The translations under genes and the position numbers were made by a program. This document shows, in pieces, positions 33,783 through 43,287 of a stretch of 64,000 nucleotides of DNA. The DNA lies in NCBI GenBank assembly GCA_963706515.1, contig CAVPMW010000030.1, forward strand, positions 124,001-188,000. The letters run 5' to 3'. The first letter of the stretch is position 1. Each line of letters starts with the position of its first letter. The notes under the pieces are model-generated. The model did no database searches, had not been told where the DNA came from, and saw only the letters and a list, made by a program, of their open reading frames with translations. Origin of the DNA: CAVPMW01 sp963706515. GTDB taxonomy: Bacteria > Chloroflexota > Anaerolineae > Anaerolineales > UBA4823.

Positions 33783-34703
33783 TTACAGATACTCTGTGGC
33801 CTCTGACCAGTAAGGTTGCTTTTCCACGCCTCCGTACCCGCGTGCAGACAACGAGCCACAAATAGCAGCCAGCTTGAGCGAGCGCTCTGTGCTCCAATCG
33901 TGCAGGTAACCGTAAAGAAAGCCGGCGTTGAAAGAGTCGCCAGCTCCGACCGTATCGGAGACTTCAACCGGGAGGGCCGCGCTTCGATATATTCTCCCCG
34001 CCTGGCAGACCATTCCACCGGCTTGCCCCATTTTTACTGCCACGATTGGCCCATAGCCAGCCAGCTCGCTCGCCGCGGCTTCGATAGTGGCTGTCCGGGT
34101 GATGGAGAGCGCCTCAGTTTCATTCGGCAAAAATACGTCGGTAAGGGCAAGCAGCTCTTTCACCCCCGTCCATTTCTCCGTTGGGTCCCAGTTCGTATCG
34201 AGCGAGGTAGTTACTCCGCTCCGGCGCGCCCGGGCGAAGAGGTCCGGCACCCCAGGCTGGAGGTTGGGCTGGATGAAATAACCGGCTACGTGCAGGTGCC
34301 GGGTCGCTGCCAGCAGGCTATCCGTAATATACTCGGCGCGCAAGGCTGCAATAGCGCCGATGTAGGTCAGTATCGCCCGGTCGGTGATCCGGTTCAAAAT
34401 TACGGTTAACCCCGTGCGCTGCTCCGGATCGATGATTACCGGCGAGACATCCACCCCGCGCGCTTCGAGCATTTCGAGCATGAAGCTGCCAAAAAAATCT
34501 TTGCCGACGACTCCGCTGATCGCCACTTTCAAACCCAGGCGGGCAGCACCGCAGGCAAAAATTGCTGCCGAGGCTCCGATGGTCAAAGTCGCCTCGTCCA
34601 CCAGGATTTCGACCTGGTTGAAGCGCGGGTCAATGTCCGGGCTGGTCAGGATCAGGTCAGGATTTACTTCGCCAACGACTAATATGTCATATTTTCTATC
34701 CAC
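33783..34703 (-). CDS. PfkB family carbohydrate kinase
   Basis: 306 residues. The ribokinase fold is shown by VVGEVNPDLIL at the N-terminus, GASAAIFACGAARLG, and the C-terminal PfkB signature VSDTVGAGDSFNAGFLYG with the catalytic Asp of GAGD. It phosphorylates a sugar with ATP in the cytoplasm. It is the last gene of the minus-strand operon starting at DeoR (41813), 41 bp after a permease gene. With the GatZ homologue encoded divergently, tagatose or tagatose-6-phosphate is a plausible substrate; fructose- or ketose-type substrates remain possible. Confidence 0.88.
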   Translation of the reverse strand: MDRKYDILVVGEVNPDLILTSPDIDPRFNQVEILVDEATLTIGASAAIFACGAARLGLKVAISGVVGKDFFGSFMLEMLEARGVDVSPVIIDPEQRTGLTVILNRITDRAILTYIGAIAALRAEYITDSLLAATRHLHVAGYFIQPNLQPGVPDLFARARRSGVTTSLDTNWDPTEKWTGVKELLALTDVFLPNETEALSITRTATIEAAASELAGYGPIVAVKMGQAGGMVCQAGRIYRSAALPVEVSDTVGAGDSFNAGFLYGYLHDWSTERSLKLAAICGSLSARGYGGVEKQPYWSEATEYL

Positions 34704-34744
34704 AGCTTTACCTGATTATACGAACGAGACCTCATGCACGCCGT

Positions 34745-35584
34745 TTATCGTTTCAGTCCGGTCAGGGAGATGCCCTCGATAAACTGCTTTTGCGCAAAGA
34801 AGAAAACGATGATTAGCGGCAGGATGCTGATCAATGCACCCGCCATGAGCACCGTAAATTTCCCGCCCTGGGTCATTTGCTGCTGGAAGAACGCCAGACC
34901 CACAGTCAGGGTAGTGTTAGGGACCGAGGGCAGGTAGACCAGTGGGTGGAGCAGGTCGTTCCAGGCTCCCTGGAAAGTGAAGATTGCCAGGGCCGCCAGA
35001 GCCGGTCTGGAAAGAGGCAGGTAGATGCGGGTGTAAATCTGCACGAGGGAGGCGCCATCGACCCGCGCCGCGTCCAAAAAATCGCGCGGGATGGTCAGGA
35101 AATATTGGCGCAGCAGAAATGTGCCGAAGGCTCCGCCCCAAAAAGCCGGCAGAATAAGCGGCATCTTCGTCCCGATCAGATGGATGTACTTGAACAGGAT
35201 GAAGTTAGGGATCAGCGTCACCTGTGAAGGGATGGTCAGGGTAATGAGCAGCAGGATAAAGAGCAGGTTGCGGTAGCGAAACTGGACCGCAGCGAAGACG
35301 AAAGCCGCCATCGAACAGGTAATCAGCTGTCCGATGGTAACCATGATGGAGATCAAAAAGCTGTTGTAAAACAGCAGGGGGAAATTTATCTGGACGTTCA
35401 ATAGCTCGCGGAAGTTGTTGAATGTGAATGGATCGGGAATCAGGTTCTTGGTGTACTGGTTGGCGGGAAGCTTAAAAGAAGTGGAGACCATCCACAGGAA
35501 AGGCGTTGCCATCATGAGTGCACCGGCGATCAGTAAGGCATATGTAATGAGATCGAGCATCCTTTTTTTTCTGTGTCTACTCAT
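34745..35584 (-). CDS. sugar-type ABC transporter permease, MalG-like
   Basis: 279 residues from ATG 35584 (MSRHRKKRMLDL), with AAGAAGG ten bases upstream; an in-frame ATG at 35593 is too close to that site. It overlaps the previous permease gene by 8 bp. Six hydrophobic segments are visible, with the EAA motif RDFLDAARVDGASLVQIY and C-terminal FIEGISLTGLKR. Second channel subunit of the importer in the galactoside-type operon. Confidence 0.9.
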   Translation of the reverse strand: MSRHRKKRMLDLITYALLIAGALMMATPFLWMVSTSFKLPANQYTKNLIPDPFTFNNFRELLNVQINFPLLFYNSFLISIMVTIGQLITCSMAAFVFAAVQFRYRNLLFILLLITLTIPSQVTLIPNFILFKYIHLIGTKMPLILPAFWGGAFGTFLLRQYFLTIPRDFLDAARVDGASLVQIYTRIYLPLSRPALAALAIFTFQGAWNDLLHPLVYLPSVPNTTLTVGLAFFQQQMTQGGKFTVLMAGALISILPLIIVFFFAQKQFIEGISLTGLKR

Positions 35585-36464
35585 AGACCACATACCTTCT
35601 TTCCAGCCACAGGTAAAAAACCATCAAGAACACAACGATCAGGGCCAGCTCAATTGCCTGTGCGCTGGCCCCTCCGTAATTGAAAAAATTCCAGGCATTG
35701 CGATAGATTGAGAAGACCACTACCGGAAAGGAGCTGTCGCCCTGCCCCCGGCGGGTGAGCATATAGATATAGTCGTACGCCTGGAAGGCATTGATGGTAG
35801 CGATCAAGGTCATGAAAAATATGCTGGGCGTGATCAGGGGTATGGTCAGGCGAAAGAACTGCTGGGCGCCGTTCGCGCCATCTATGCTGGCTGCTTCGTA
35901 ATAATCGCGCGGGATGGCTGTCAGCCCGGCCAGGAAGATGATCATGCCTTCACCGATGGCTCCCCAGACGTTGACGATCACCACCGCAAACATGACGTTG
36001 CTGGCGCACAGCCAGCAAACCGGAGCCAGACCGAGGTGTTCCAACAGGTAATTCAGCAGGCCGGTATCCTTGCCGTAGATCATGTTCCACACCAGGGCGG
36101 TCGCCACCGCGGAAGTAACGACAGGGAGAAAGTATAAGGTGCGGAAGAACGCCCTGCCGCGAATCGGCCGGTTAAGCAGCACCGCTACCAACAGAGAAAT
36201 GACCACGACGATGGGGACGTAAACCGCGCTGAATTTAATCGTGTTGCTCAGCGCTTTGGAAAAAGCCGGGTTGGTAAATAAGCTGGCATAGTTTTTCAGA
36301 CCCGCCCAGGTGGGGGCAGTCAGCAGGTCCCAATTCATCAGGCTCAGGATCAGGGTAGCAATGACCGAGCCGATTGCGCCGAATATCAGCCCAATCAGCG
36401 TGGGAGCCAACAAAAACCACACCCACAGCTTTTCTCGCCCCAGGGGACGCAGACCGTAGATCAT
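35577..36464 (-). CDS. sugar-type ABC transporter permease, MalF-like
   Basis: 295 residues, with membrane segments from residue 14 on. The EAA motif RDYYEAASIDGANGAQQF and a MLTRRGQGDSS segment replace the usual MTGGGP phrase. It follows the binding-protein gene by 23 bp and overlaps the next permease gene. Family CUT1; substrate inferred from context to be a galactoside or other oligosaccharide. Confidence 0.9.
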   Translation of the reverse strand: MIYGLRPLGREKLWVWFLLAPTLIGLIFGAIGSVIATLILSLMNWDLLTAPTWAGLKNYASLFTNPAFSKALSNTIKFSAVYVPIVVVISLLVAVLLNRPIRGRAFFRTLYFLPVVTSAVATALVWNMIYGKDTGLLNYLLEHLGLAPVCWLCASNVMFAVVIVNVWGAIGEGMIIFLAGLTAIPRDYYEAASIDGANGAQQFFRLTIPLITPSIFFMTLIATINAFQAYDYIYMLTRRGQGDSSFPVVVFSIYRNAWNFFNYGGASAQAIELALIVVFLMVFYLWLERRYVVYE

Positions 36465-36487
36465 GAGCTATCGTTCTAAGGGTTCAG

Positions 36488-37837
36488 CTATTGATTCTTA
36501 GCCAGCACGGCATCTGCCGCCTGGACAGCCTCATCGAGGGTTGGATCGAGCTCGGTCTCACCGGTCCAGATGGTCGCCATCCCATCGCCGACCGCGGCAG
36601 ACCACTCGTCATATCCCTTGAAGACCGGTTTCATATGCGCAAAAGCGAGCGAATCCAGGAACATCTGCTGGTTGATGTCCGCCGTCTTTTGTTCCAGGAA
36701 AACCGGACTCTCAGCGACCGACTTCAATACCGGGATCGCCAGCCCCAGTTCAGCCAGGGCGGTCTGCCCAGCAGGGCTGAGCACGTACTCGATGAACTTC
36801 CAGGCTTCGTCGGGATGCTTGGAATCCTTGGCAATCACGAACCCGGCACTGTTGACACTGGTTGCCTGACCCGCGGGACCGGTGGGCATCGGAGCAACGT
36901 CCCATTTGAAATTCGCGGTGGCATAACCGGGAATAGCCCAATGCCCAATAGGTATCATCGCGGCGATGCCAGCCTGGAACAGATCCAATCCATACTGCTG
37001 GGTTGTTGTACTGTCGGGCATGGATTTGTCTTTCCACGTCATATCGTCGAAAAGCTGCCAGGCTTCGCGTGCCTTGGGTTCCCCAATCAAGGTCTTAGTA
37101 TGGTCGGTGTTGATGATGTCTCCGCCATAGCTCCAAATTGCCTCGCTCCAACCGGTCTCCATGTCCCATAAATCAGTAGAAAAGCCATATTGGTCGATCT
37201 TGCCATCGCCATCCTTGTCCTTGGTGAGCTTTTTGGCTGTCTCGCGCAGATCATCCCAGGTCCAGCCGGCTTGCGGGTACGGGACGCCGGCTGCATCGAA
37301 CATATCTTTGTTGTAGAACATGACGATGGTCTGGAAATCACGCGGCAGCCCAAAATAACCATCCGGAGTCTTATACGCCTCCAATGTGATCGGATAAACG
37401 TCTTTGAGCAGGTCCGGATTCTGGTCAATATACGGCTGCAGGTTTTGGAGCGTCCCGCGCGACTGGTAATCCAGGTAGAGCGGTGCATCCATGGCAAACA
37501 CATCCGGCGGCGTACTGGCTGCCAGCAGCGTCTTCAGCTTCTCCCAATATGATTCCCAATCGGAGACTTCCACATTGACCTTGATGTTCGGGTTGGCTGC
37601 TTCGAAATTGTCTACGATCTTCTGCCAGACCGCCAGCTCTTCAGGTGCGCCCCAGGCCATAAATGAAACTTCGACCGGAGCGCCTCCAGCAGGAGCGCCC
37701 TGCTCGGCTGGAGCCTGGGTGGCGGCTGGGTTTTCGGTCGCGGCCGGTACTTCGGCCGGGGCCTGGGTGGGTGCGCCGCCGCATGCAGAAAGCAGCAAAG
37801 CGACAATCAAAAACACGAACAGGATCATTTTCTTCAT
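36488..37837 (-). CDS. extracellular sugar-binding lipoprotein (SBP family 1)
   Basis: 449 residues, with signal peptide and lipobox LSAC (Cys about 19), then a short Ala/Pro/Thr linker. Typical body: VSFMAWGAPEELAVWQKIVD, an Asn-rich start of the ligand domain, FGLPRDFQTIVMFYNKDMFD, and DEAWKFIEYVLSPAGQTAL near the C-terminus. RBS GGAGAAAAGGCG precedes ATG 37837. The 86-bp gap to the upstream GH36 gene contains a small imperfect hairpin around TACAGACTGTA. It feeds the permeases at 36464-34745. Confidence 0.92.
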   Translation of the reverse strand: MKKMILFVFLIVALLLSACGGAPTQAPAEVPAATENPAATQAPAEQGAPAGGAPVEVSFMAWGAPEELAVWQKIVDNFEAANPNIKVNVEVSDWESYWEKLKTLLAASTPPDVFAMDAPLYLDYQSRGTLQNLQPYIDQNPDLLKDVYPITLEAYKTPDGYFGLPRDFQTIVMFYNKDMFDAAGVPYPQAGWTWDDLRETAKKLTKDKDGDGKIDQYGFSTDLWDMETGWSEAIWSYGGDIINTDHTKTLIGEPKAREAWQLFDDMTWKDKSMPDSTTTQQYGLDLFQAGIAAMIPIGHWAIPGYATANFKWDVAPMPTGPAGQATSVNSAGFVIAKDSKHPDEAWKFIEYVLSPAGQTALAELGLAIPVLKSVAESPVFLEQKTADINQQMFLDSLAFAHMKPVFKGYDEWSAAVGDGMATIWTGETELDPTLDEAVQAADAVLAKNQ

Positions 37838-37923
37838 CGCCTTTTCTCCTTATTTTCGAGCCGATCCGGTTAATCGCACACTGTATGCCTTTTACAGACT
37901 GTAGGCTTTTTATCTGTCCTCGG

Positions 37924-39966
37924 TCAGGCTTGCGCTGGGGATGCCTCCAGCAACAGAGATCCCTGGAAACGAACCTCCAGGCTGGCCTCGGGTCCCTGAA
38001 CGAAGCCCAGCGCTTGGTCCCGGACGTAATCGCGGAGCTGGTACTTTCCGCTGCCCAATCCACGCAGAATGATCTGCCCGTTGTAGACATCATCCAGGCT
38101 TTCCGCATAGAAAGCATAATAAATATGATTCTCCTTGCGGATGGCATGTCCTTCTGGATAGTCGAATGCCAGGTCATAAAGATTCAGATATTCACCATCC
38201 GATAGGTGATACTGTGAATAGATTGCGAGCCAACGCTTCATCGATTGCTGTTTTTCCCCGGTCAGCGCCCACCACTCCTTCAGGCGGGAAGACAAGCCTG
38301 GATCCGGCGGCCAGATAAACTTGGTCGCAGGCACACCGCCGGTGCCGATCTCTGACGCAAAATCGATTCCGCCATCGGAGAGCTCCACATGGTCGGCAAA
38401 TACTGCCGCCGTGGGTCCCAGCAGGGCTTTGTAAAATTTGATCCGCTGGCGGATTTGGGCGCTGCTGGTGGGATCTGCGGTCACCGCCTGGTCCATATGG
38501 GGCAGTAAAGAAAAGGTCGGCGGCGTCCCGCAGGGGCAGATCTGAGTAACGCTGTATGGCTTATACGTGCGAGTGATCTCATGGATGATGCGGTAGACAG
38601 TAGCCAGAGCTTCGGTTGATTCCTGCGGGCGGCTGTGGTGATGAGCCGGGTTGTAGCAGGCCGGTACGCTATAGATATTATCGAGCTTATGACCATCAAA
38701 ACCCCAATCGAGGATAAAACGGCGCGTCTGTACCGAGATATACTCCTGCACTTCCGCTAAGGCAGGGTCCAGGATTGCCAGACCGCGGTTGTTCCGGGCC
38801 GGACTGCCATCCTCGTTCAAGATCAACCAATCCGGGTGGGCATGCAAAATATCCGCCGTCCCGTAGGCATAGCTCTCCCAACCGCCAACTCCATCCTCCA
38901 CTGCCAGGGGATACCACCAGAGCTGGGCAAAACTGCCTGCCTGGTGCAGGGCATCAACCATCTCGCGCAGCTGTGCTTCGCCGCCGGGGAAGGTATCAGC
39001 GCGCGGGTTCCAATCCCCATAATGATCGAACCAACGATCGTCAAGTGTCAGCCAGTGGATCCCTAGCTCTTTTAAGACGGGCAAGACGCCGGTGATCTCG
39101 GATGGCAGCACATCGAATTCATATCCCCACGAGCACCAGGCCGGCGCGTAGTCTTCAGGGTCAGGCGGGGCAGGCAGCAGCCCCCTATCCGCAAGGGTTT
39201 CTCTGTATAAGCTCAAGGGGCTAAAAAAATCACCCTGGTGGATTGAAAAAAGTGTAGCCAGCCCGCTAACAGCTTCGCCGGGCAGCAATTCACGCTCCTG
39301 GCGCAGCTCCAGGCCTGCCGCTACACCACCTCGAGCGTCGACCGATACCGGCATGTACCAGTCTTTTGGCTCAGGCTCGATGTGCGCCAGGGCTAAACCT
39401 ATCTGCCGATTCCAAAAATAAAGCAGGGGGATTCCCCCGCCTTCAGCATTATTCAAGTGTCCCAGGAAATTGTCCCGCTTGAATTCGTGCGGCAGTGGGA
39501 AAGCAAAATCCTGTCCCCAGCTGACCGCGGCGCCCTGAAACGTCCAGGGGCGAGCGCCAGGTTCTGCCTCTGTAAGCCAGTCGCCCAGCCTGACAGCGGG
39601 GCAAGTCAGGCGATCTATCCTCACCGGCTGGCTGCCCCGGTTCTCAACAGCAGCCTGCAGGATAAAGGCATTCGCCCAGTGGGGGGAGCGCTGGATGCGA
39701 ATGGTTTGCCGCAGGCGGCAGTTAGCTGGCATCTCACGGTTGGCTTCAATGCGCCATTCCGTTCCGGAGGTATGGACGGTAGTTACCGGACCCGGTTCGA
39801 GACGGTCAGCGTATTCCGTCGAGGTGCTTAAAATGTCCTGGTCCCCATCCCATACGGATAGACCAATCTCCGCCAGGGAAACCTCTTCATAAACCAGCCT
39901 CAGCCGCAATGCGGGTTCTGCTTCGATAATTATTTTCAGCTGCGGAGTAATCTCAATCGGCTGCAT
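37924..39966 (-). CDS. GH36-type alpha-galactosidase (melibiase-like)
   Basis: 680 residues, no signal peptide, so probably cytoplasmic and acting on imported oligosaccharides. The N-terminal beta-sandwich (about 1-270) is followed by a TIM barrel with APAWCSWGYEFDV, LKELGIHWLTLDDRWFDHYG and FPGGEAQLREMVD. The nucleophile Asp lies in FDGHKLDNIYS (K-x-D of clan GH-D), and a likely acid/base Asp is in FADHVELSDGG. A C-terminal beta domain follows. The family hydrolyses alpha-1,6- and related galactosides; some members act on other alpha-linked sugars, so the specificity is inferred. It lies 14 bp after the amidohydrolase gene and upstream of the importer genes. Confidence 0.85.
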   Translation of the reverse strand: MQPIEITPQLKIIIEAEPALRLRLVYEEVSLAEIGLSVWDGDQDILSTSTEYADRLEPGPVTTVHTSGTEWRIEANREMPANCRLRQTIRIQRSPHWANAFILQAAVENRGSQPVRIDRLTCPAVRLGDWLTEAEPGARPWTFQGAAVSWGQDFAFPLPHEFKRDNFLGHLNNAEGGGIPLLYFWNRQIGLALAHIEPEPKDWYMPVSVDARGGVAAGLELRQERELLPGEAVSGLATLFSIHQGDFFSPLSLYRETLADRGLLPAPPDPEDYAPAWCSWGYEFDVLPSEITGVLPVLKELGIHWLTLDDRWFDHYGDWNPRADTFPGGEAQLREMVDALHQAGSFAQLWWYPLAVEDGVGGWESYAYGTADILHAHPDWLILNEDGSPARNNRGLAILDPALAEVQEYISVQTRRFILDWGFDGHKLDNIYSVPACYNPAHHHSRPQESTEALATVYRIIHEITRTYKPYSVTQICPCGTPPTFSLLPHMDQAVTADPTSSAQIRQRIKFYKALLGPTAAVFADHVELSDGGIDFASEIGTGGVPATKFIWPPDPGLSSRLKEWWALTGEKQQSMKRWLAIYSQYHLSDGEYLNLYDLAFDYPEGHAIRKENHIYYAFYAESLDDVYNGQIILRGLGSGKYQLRDYVRDQALGFVQGPEASLEVRFQGSLLLEASPAQA

Positions 39967-39979
39967 CCGGCCTCTCAGT

Positions 39980-41041
39980 CTAAATCGATTGGTGCAGTAT
40001 CACCCGTTGTGCGTTGTGCTGATAGACCTTCTCCAGGACTTCCGCTGGAAGGTAAAGCCCGCTGACATGCCAGCGTCCCTGCAAGGGGATTTCTGCGGCA
40101 TTGTAATTGAAGTATTCGTCGTCGGTTTCCAGGAAGCGATAAGTCAGGCGGTAAGCTTCCAGGTCCGGTCCAAAATCCAGCCCAAAGAGTATCCTGTCGG
40201 GGTAATTCAAGAAGAAACGCCGGGCAGAGTACGGCTGGCGCCCCAGCTCGCCGAGGCGAGCGCTGATATCCACGTAAAAATTCGGGCAAAGCTCCAATAC
40301 GCCGGCTACCCATTCGAGGTTTTCGGCGTAACAGCCCACGTGGGCGCCAATGAAAGTGGTTTGAGGGTGGCGCTCTACCAACCGCTTCAACGCCTCCAGG
40401 ATGGATATGAAGGACGGGTAGGGCGGGCTGGGGAACTGCCACTCCGGGTGAGCGTGCAGCTCCTCCCAGCGCTCATTGTGTTCATCCAGGGGGTCAAAGA
40501 AAGCCACCGGGTCAGCTACGTGGATCATCACCGGGAGGTTCAGTTCCCCGGCTGTCTCCCAGATCGGGTCCAGGCGGGGATCGTCGATCCTGGCGAGCTT
40601 GCCTTCGTGGTCGCGCACCTGCAATCCGAACGGTTTCCAGATTTTGAGACCCTCGGCGCCCCACTTCTGCTGCTGGCGCAGCCTGCTCGCTGCCCACTCC
40701 GCGAAGCGTTCGCCATGCTCCGGCCAGGCTGACCAATCGACGCCGCCAAAGACACAAAACCGCTCCGGTGCGTTGCCCTTCAGCCGGTCAAGGTGATTTT
40801 GCAGGATCTCCTCACCCCAGCCGCCGTCCAGGTCCACGTAGGTGATCACCCCCGCTTCATCCAATACGTCGAGCAGCTCAGACAGAGGCCGGTTGATCCA
40901 GCCGCCGCCAAAATCATCCCCCAGGTGGTTGTGGGCATCGATCACCGGAAAGCGCGGACGGTTCACCTGGGTGGTCTTCGTTACCAGTCTTGGGCGCGGG
41001 CGATATTCGTCCAACGCCATCCTTTTGGCCGGATTAGACAA
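39980..41041 (-). CDS. amidohydrolase family 2 (TIM-barrel metal hydrolase)
   Basis: 353 residues from TTG 41041, which has AGGTGA four bases upstream within the end of the DeoR gene; ATG 41020 is the alternative. The metal motif FPVIDAHNHLGDDF (H-x-H) is at about 33-46. Further ligands are probably His in LPVMIHVADPVAFFD and IGAHVGC, and Asp in RILFGLDFGPD. The fold fits amidohydrolase_2 (hydrolases or decarboxylases). Overlapping the DeoR gene by 8 bp, it is the second gene of the operon 41813-33783. Its role in galactoside use is not obvious. Confidence 0.82.
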   Translation of the reverse strand: MSNPAKRMALDEYRPRPRLVTKTTQVNRPRFPVIDAHNHLGDDFGGGWINRPLSELLDVLDEAGVITYVDLDGGWGEEILQNHLDRLKGNAPERFCVFGGVDWSAWPEHGERFAEWAASRLRQQQKWGAEGLKIWKPFGLQVRDHEGKLARIDDPRLDPIWETAGELNLPVMIHVADPVAFFDPLDEHNERWEELHAHPEWQFPSPPYPSFISILEALKRLVERHPQTTFIGAHVGCYAENLEWVAGVLELCPNFYVDISARLGELGRQPYSARRFFLNYPDRILFGLDFGPDLEAYRLTYRFLETDDEYFNYNAAEIPLQGRWHVSGLYLPAEVLEKVYQHNAQRVILHQSI

Positions 41042-41813
41042 CGATCACCTGCACACCTTTCTGGCGCAATTCCTCTACATATTCGAAGGGGGTATCCTGG
41101 TCAGTAACCACCACATGCGCAGCAGTTACCGCTCCAACCAGCACCGAGCTGACCCGCCTGAATTTACTGTGATCCACAACGACAACGATTTGCGAAGCAA
41201 TGCCCATGATTGCCCGGTCGGTCATCGTTTCGGGCAGGTAATCATTGGTATATCCATGGCGGGTGTCCACGGCGCGCATGCCCATAAATACCCGGTCAGC
41301 GCGCACCTCGCGCAATGCCAGCTCGGCAATATGACCGATCATCGAGTATTCAGTCTGGCGTAACATTCCGCCAATAACAATCAATTCAATATTTGCCCGG
41401 TCGACTAATTCATTTACCACCGGTAAAGAGTTGGTAATAACAGTCAGGCGCAGATCACGGGGCAGGTGGCGAGCAACTTCCAGTACAGTCGTCCCACTTC
41501 CCAAAAAAATTGTCTCGGCGTCATGGACGAGCCCGGCTGCTGCACGTCCGATACGTTGTTTTTCCTCAGCCTGGTTTTCCTGACGCTGCAGCACCGGTAG
41601 CTCCGGCGGCGCATGGCCCACAGGCAGCGCGCCCCCATGGATCCTTTGCACCTTTCCCTGGTCGACCAGCGCATCCAGGTCGCGCCGGGCTGTCGCTTCG
41701 CTGACCGAAAACTGCTCACAAATCTCGGCCACAGTGATGCGCGGGCGGCGCCCTAGCAGCTCGAGAATACGCTTCTGCCTCTCAACGTTCGATAAACTCA
41801 GGCTGGAGTGCAT
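41034..41813 (-). CDS. DeoR family transcriptional regulator (AgaR/GatR-like)
   Basis: 259 residues. N-terminal DeoR helix-turn-helix (RQKRILELLGRRPRITVAEI, SEATARRDLDALVDQGKVQR, IHGGA) and C-terminal sugar-phosphate-sensing domain (IFLGSGTTVLEVARHL, LIVIGGMLRQTEYSMIG, VVVDHSKFRRVS). First gene of the minus-strand operon and divergent to gatZ with an AT-rich 111-bp spacer, so it probably represses both directions until a ketose phosphate appears. Confidence 0.92.
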   Translation of the reverse strand: MHSSLSLSNVERQKRILELLGRRPRITVAEICEQFSVSEATARRDLDALVDQGKVQRIHGGALPVGHAPPELPVLQRQENQAEEKQRIGRAAAGLVHDAETIFLGSGTTVLEVARHLPRDLRLTVITNSLPVVNELVDRANIELIVIGGMLRQTEYSMIGHIAELALREVRADRVFMGMRAVDTRHGYTNDYLPETMTDRAIMGIASQIVVVVDHSKFRRVSSVLVGAVTAAHVVVTDQDTPFEYVEELRQKGVQVIVV

Positions 41814-41924
41814 ATTCTATCCAATGCGCCAGAAATGTGCATAAATAATCAAAACCAATCATATTGTATACTATAATGTGAATTATTTCGAGTGGTTTTA
41901 AGCTCATCCAGGGATAATCCATAT

Positions 41925-43257
41925 ATGGAAACACGTCTCTCCCCCAGCTTTCAAGCTCAATACCTGTTAGAGATCGTTCAGGATCAGAAACAGGGCATTC
42001 CCCGTGGAATATATTCGGTTTGCTCGACGCACCCGGATGTGCTTGCTGCCTGTATGCGCCAGGCTCAAGCCGAGCAGCTGCCCTTGTTAGTGGAAGCCAC
42101 CTGCAATCAAGTCAACCAGTTCGGCGGCTACACAGGGATGACGCCGCAGGATATGATCGCCGCCCTGGGAGCTATCGCCCGGAGACAGGGTTTTCCATTG
42201 GACCGGTTAATTCTGGGCGGAGACCACCTCGGCCCGAGTCCCTGGCAGGCAGAATCTATTGAGATCGCGCTGGGAAATGCACATAAGCTGGTCGAGGATT
42301 TCGTCCGGGCTGGTTTCACGAAAATCCACCTGGATGCCAGCATGCGCCTGGCAGGCGACCCGGTCGATCAGCCGCTTTCCCCTGAAGTCGCAGCTGCCCG
42401 CACGGCTGCATTATGCCTGACAGCCGAGAGGGCAGCGCTCGAGATGAATATGCCGGTTCCGCCGCTTTATATTATTGGCAGCGAAGTGCCCCTTCCGGGT
42501 GGAAGCCCGGAACACGAAGATACCCTAAGCGTGACCTCTGTGGAAGATGCCCAGAGGACCATCCATCTTACCCAGGAAGCTTTCCAGGCGCTGAACCTGG
42601 ACTCAGCCTGGGAGCGCGTGATAGGGCTCGTGGTCCAGCCAGGGGTCGAATTTGGCAGCGATTATATTATCGACTATGATCGGACCAAGGCGCGCCAGCT
42701 TTCCGCTTTCATCGAGTTCCAACCCCCAGCTGATTTTCGAAGCTCATTCCACCGATTACCAGCGCTGCCAGGCCCTGACAGAGCTGGTCGCGGATCACTT
42801 TGCCATCCTCAAAGTCGGACCAGGACTGACGTTCGCTTTCCGGGAAGCCGTCCTTGCCCTGGCGGCAATCGAGCAGGAATGGCTGGCTCACCATTCGGAG
42901 ATCACCCTCTCCGGCATATTGGATGCCCTCGAACAGGTTATGCAAGACGACCCGCGCTATTGGTTGAAATATTACCGGGGGGACGAAAATGATCTGGCGA
43001 TCTCGCGTAAGTACAGCTTCAGCGACCGCATCCGCTATTACTGGCCTGACCGAGCGATCCAGCAAGCCCTGGCCCGGCTGCTGCACAACCTCGATCGATT
43101 TCCGCCGCCCCTGCCCTTGATCAGCCAATACCTGCCGGTGCAATACCTGCACCTGCGTTCAGGCACCATCACCAACCATCCGCAGGAGCTTATTTGGGAC
43201 CACATCCAGGAAGTGGCAGCCTGCTATTCCCAGGCTTGCCAGGCCTCAGACAGGTAA
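41925..43257 (+). CDS. gatZ: GatZ/KbaZ-like protein (tagatose-bisphosphate aldolase non-catalytic subunit or tagatose-6-phosphate 4-epimerase), one frame break
   Basis: ATG 41925 (METRLSPSFQAQYLLEIVQ). The family core is clear: GIPRGIYSVCSTHPDVLAA, EATCNQVNQFGGYTGMTP and LILGGDHLGPSPWQ, then after a frame break near 42718 (a C-rich run) FEAHSTDYQ, LKVGPGLTFAFREA and YYWPDRAIQQA. Joined length of about 443 residues matches GatZ/KbaZ. In enterobacteria GatZ supports the aldolase GatY. Here no GatY is present, and GatZ-like proteins without GatY have been described as tagatose-6-phosphate 4-epimerases in galactitol catabolism. With the PfkB kinase this would give tagatose to tagatose-6-P to fructose-6-P. 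A TATAAT box lies at 41872-41877. Confidence 0.85.
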
Positions 43258-43287
43258 TCCGGCTGAAGCTGCATTCGATCCCGAATT

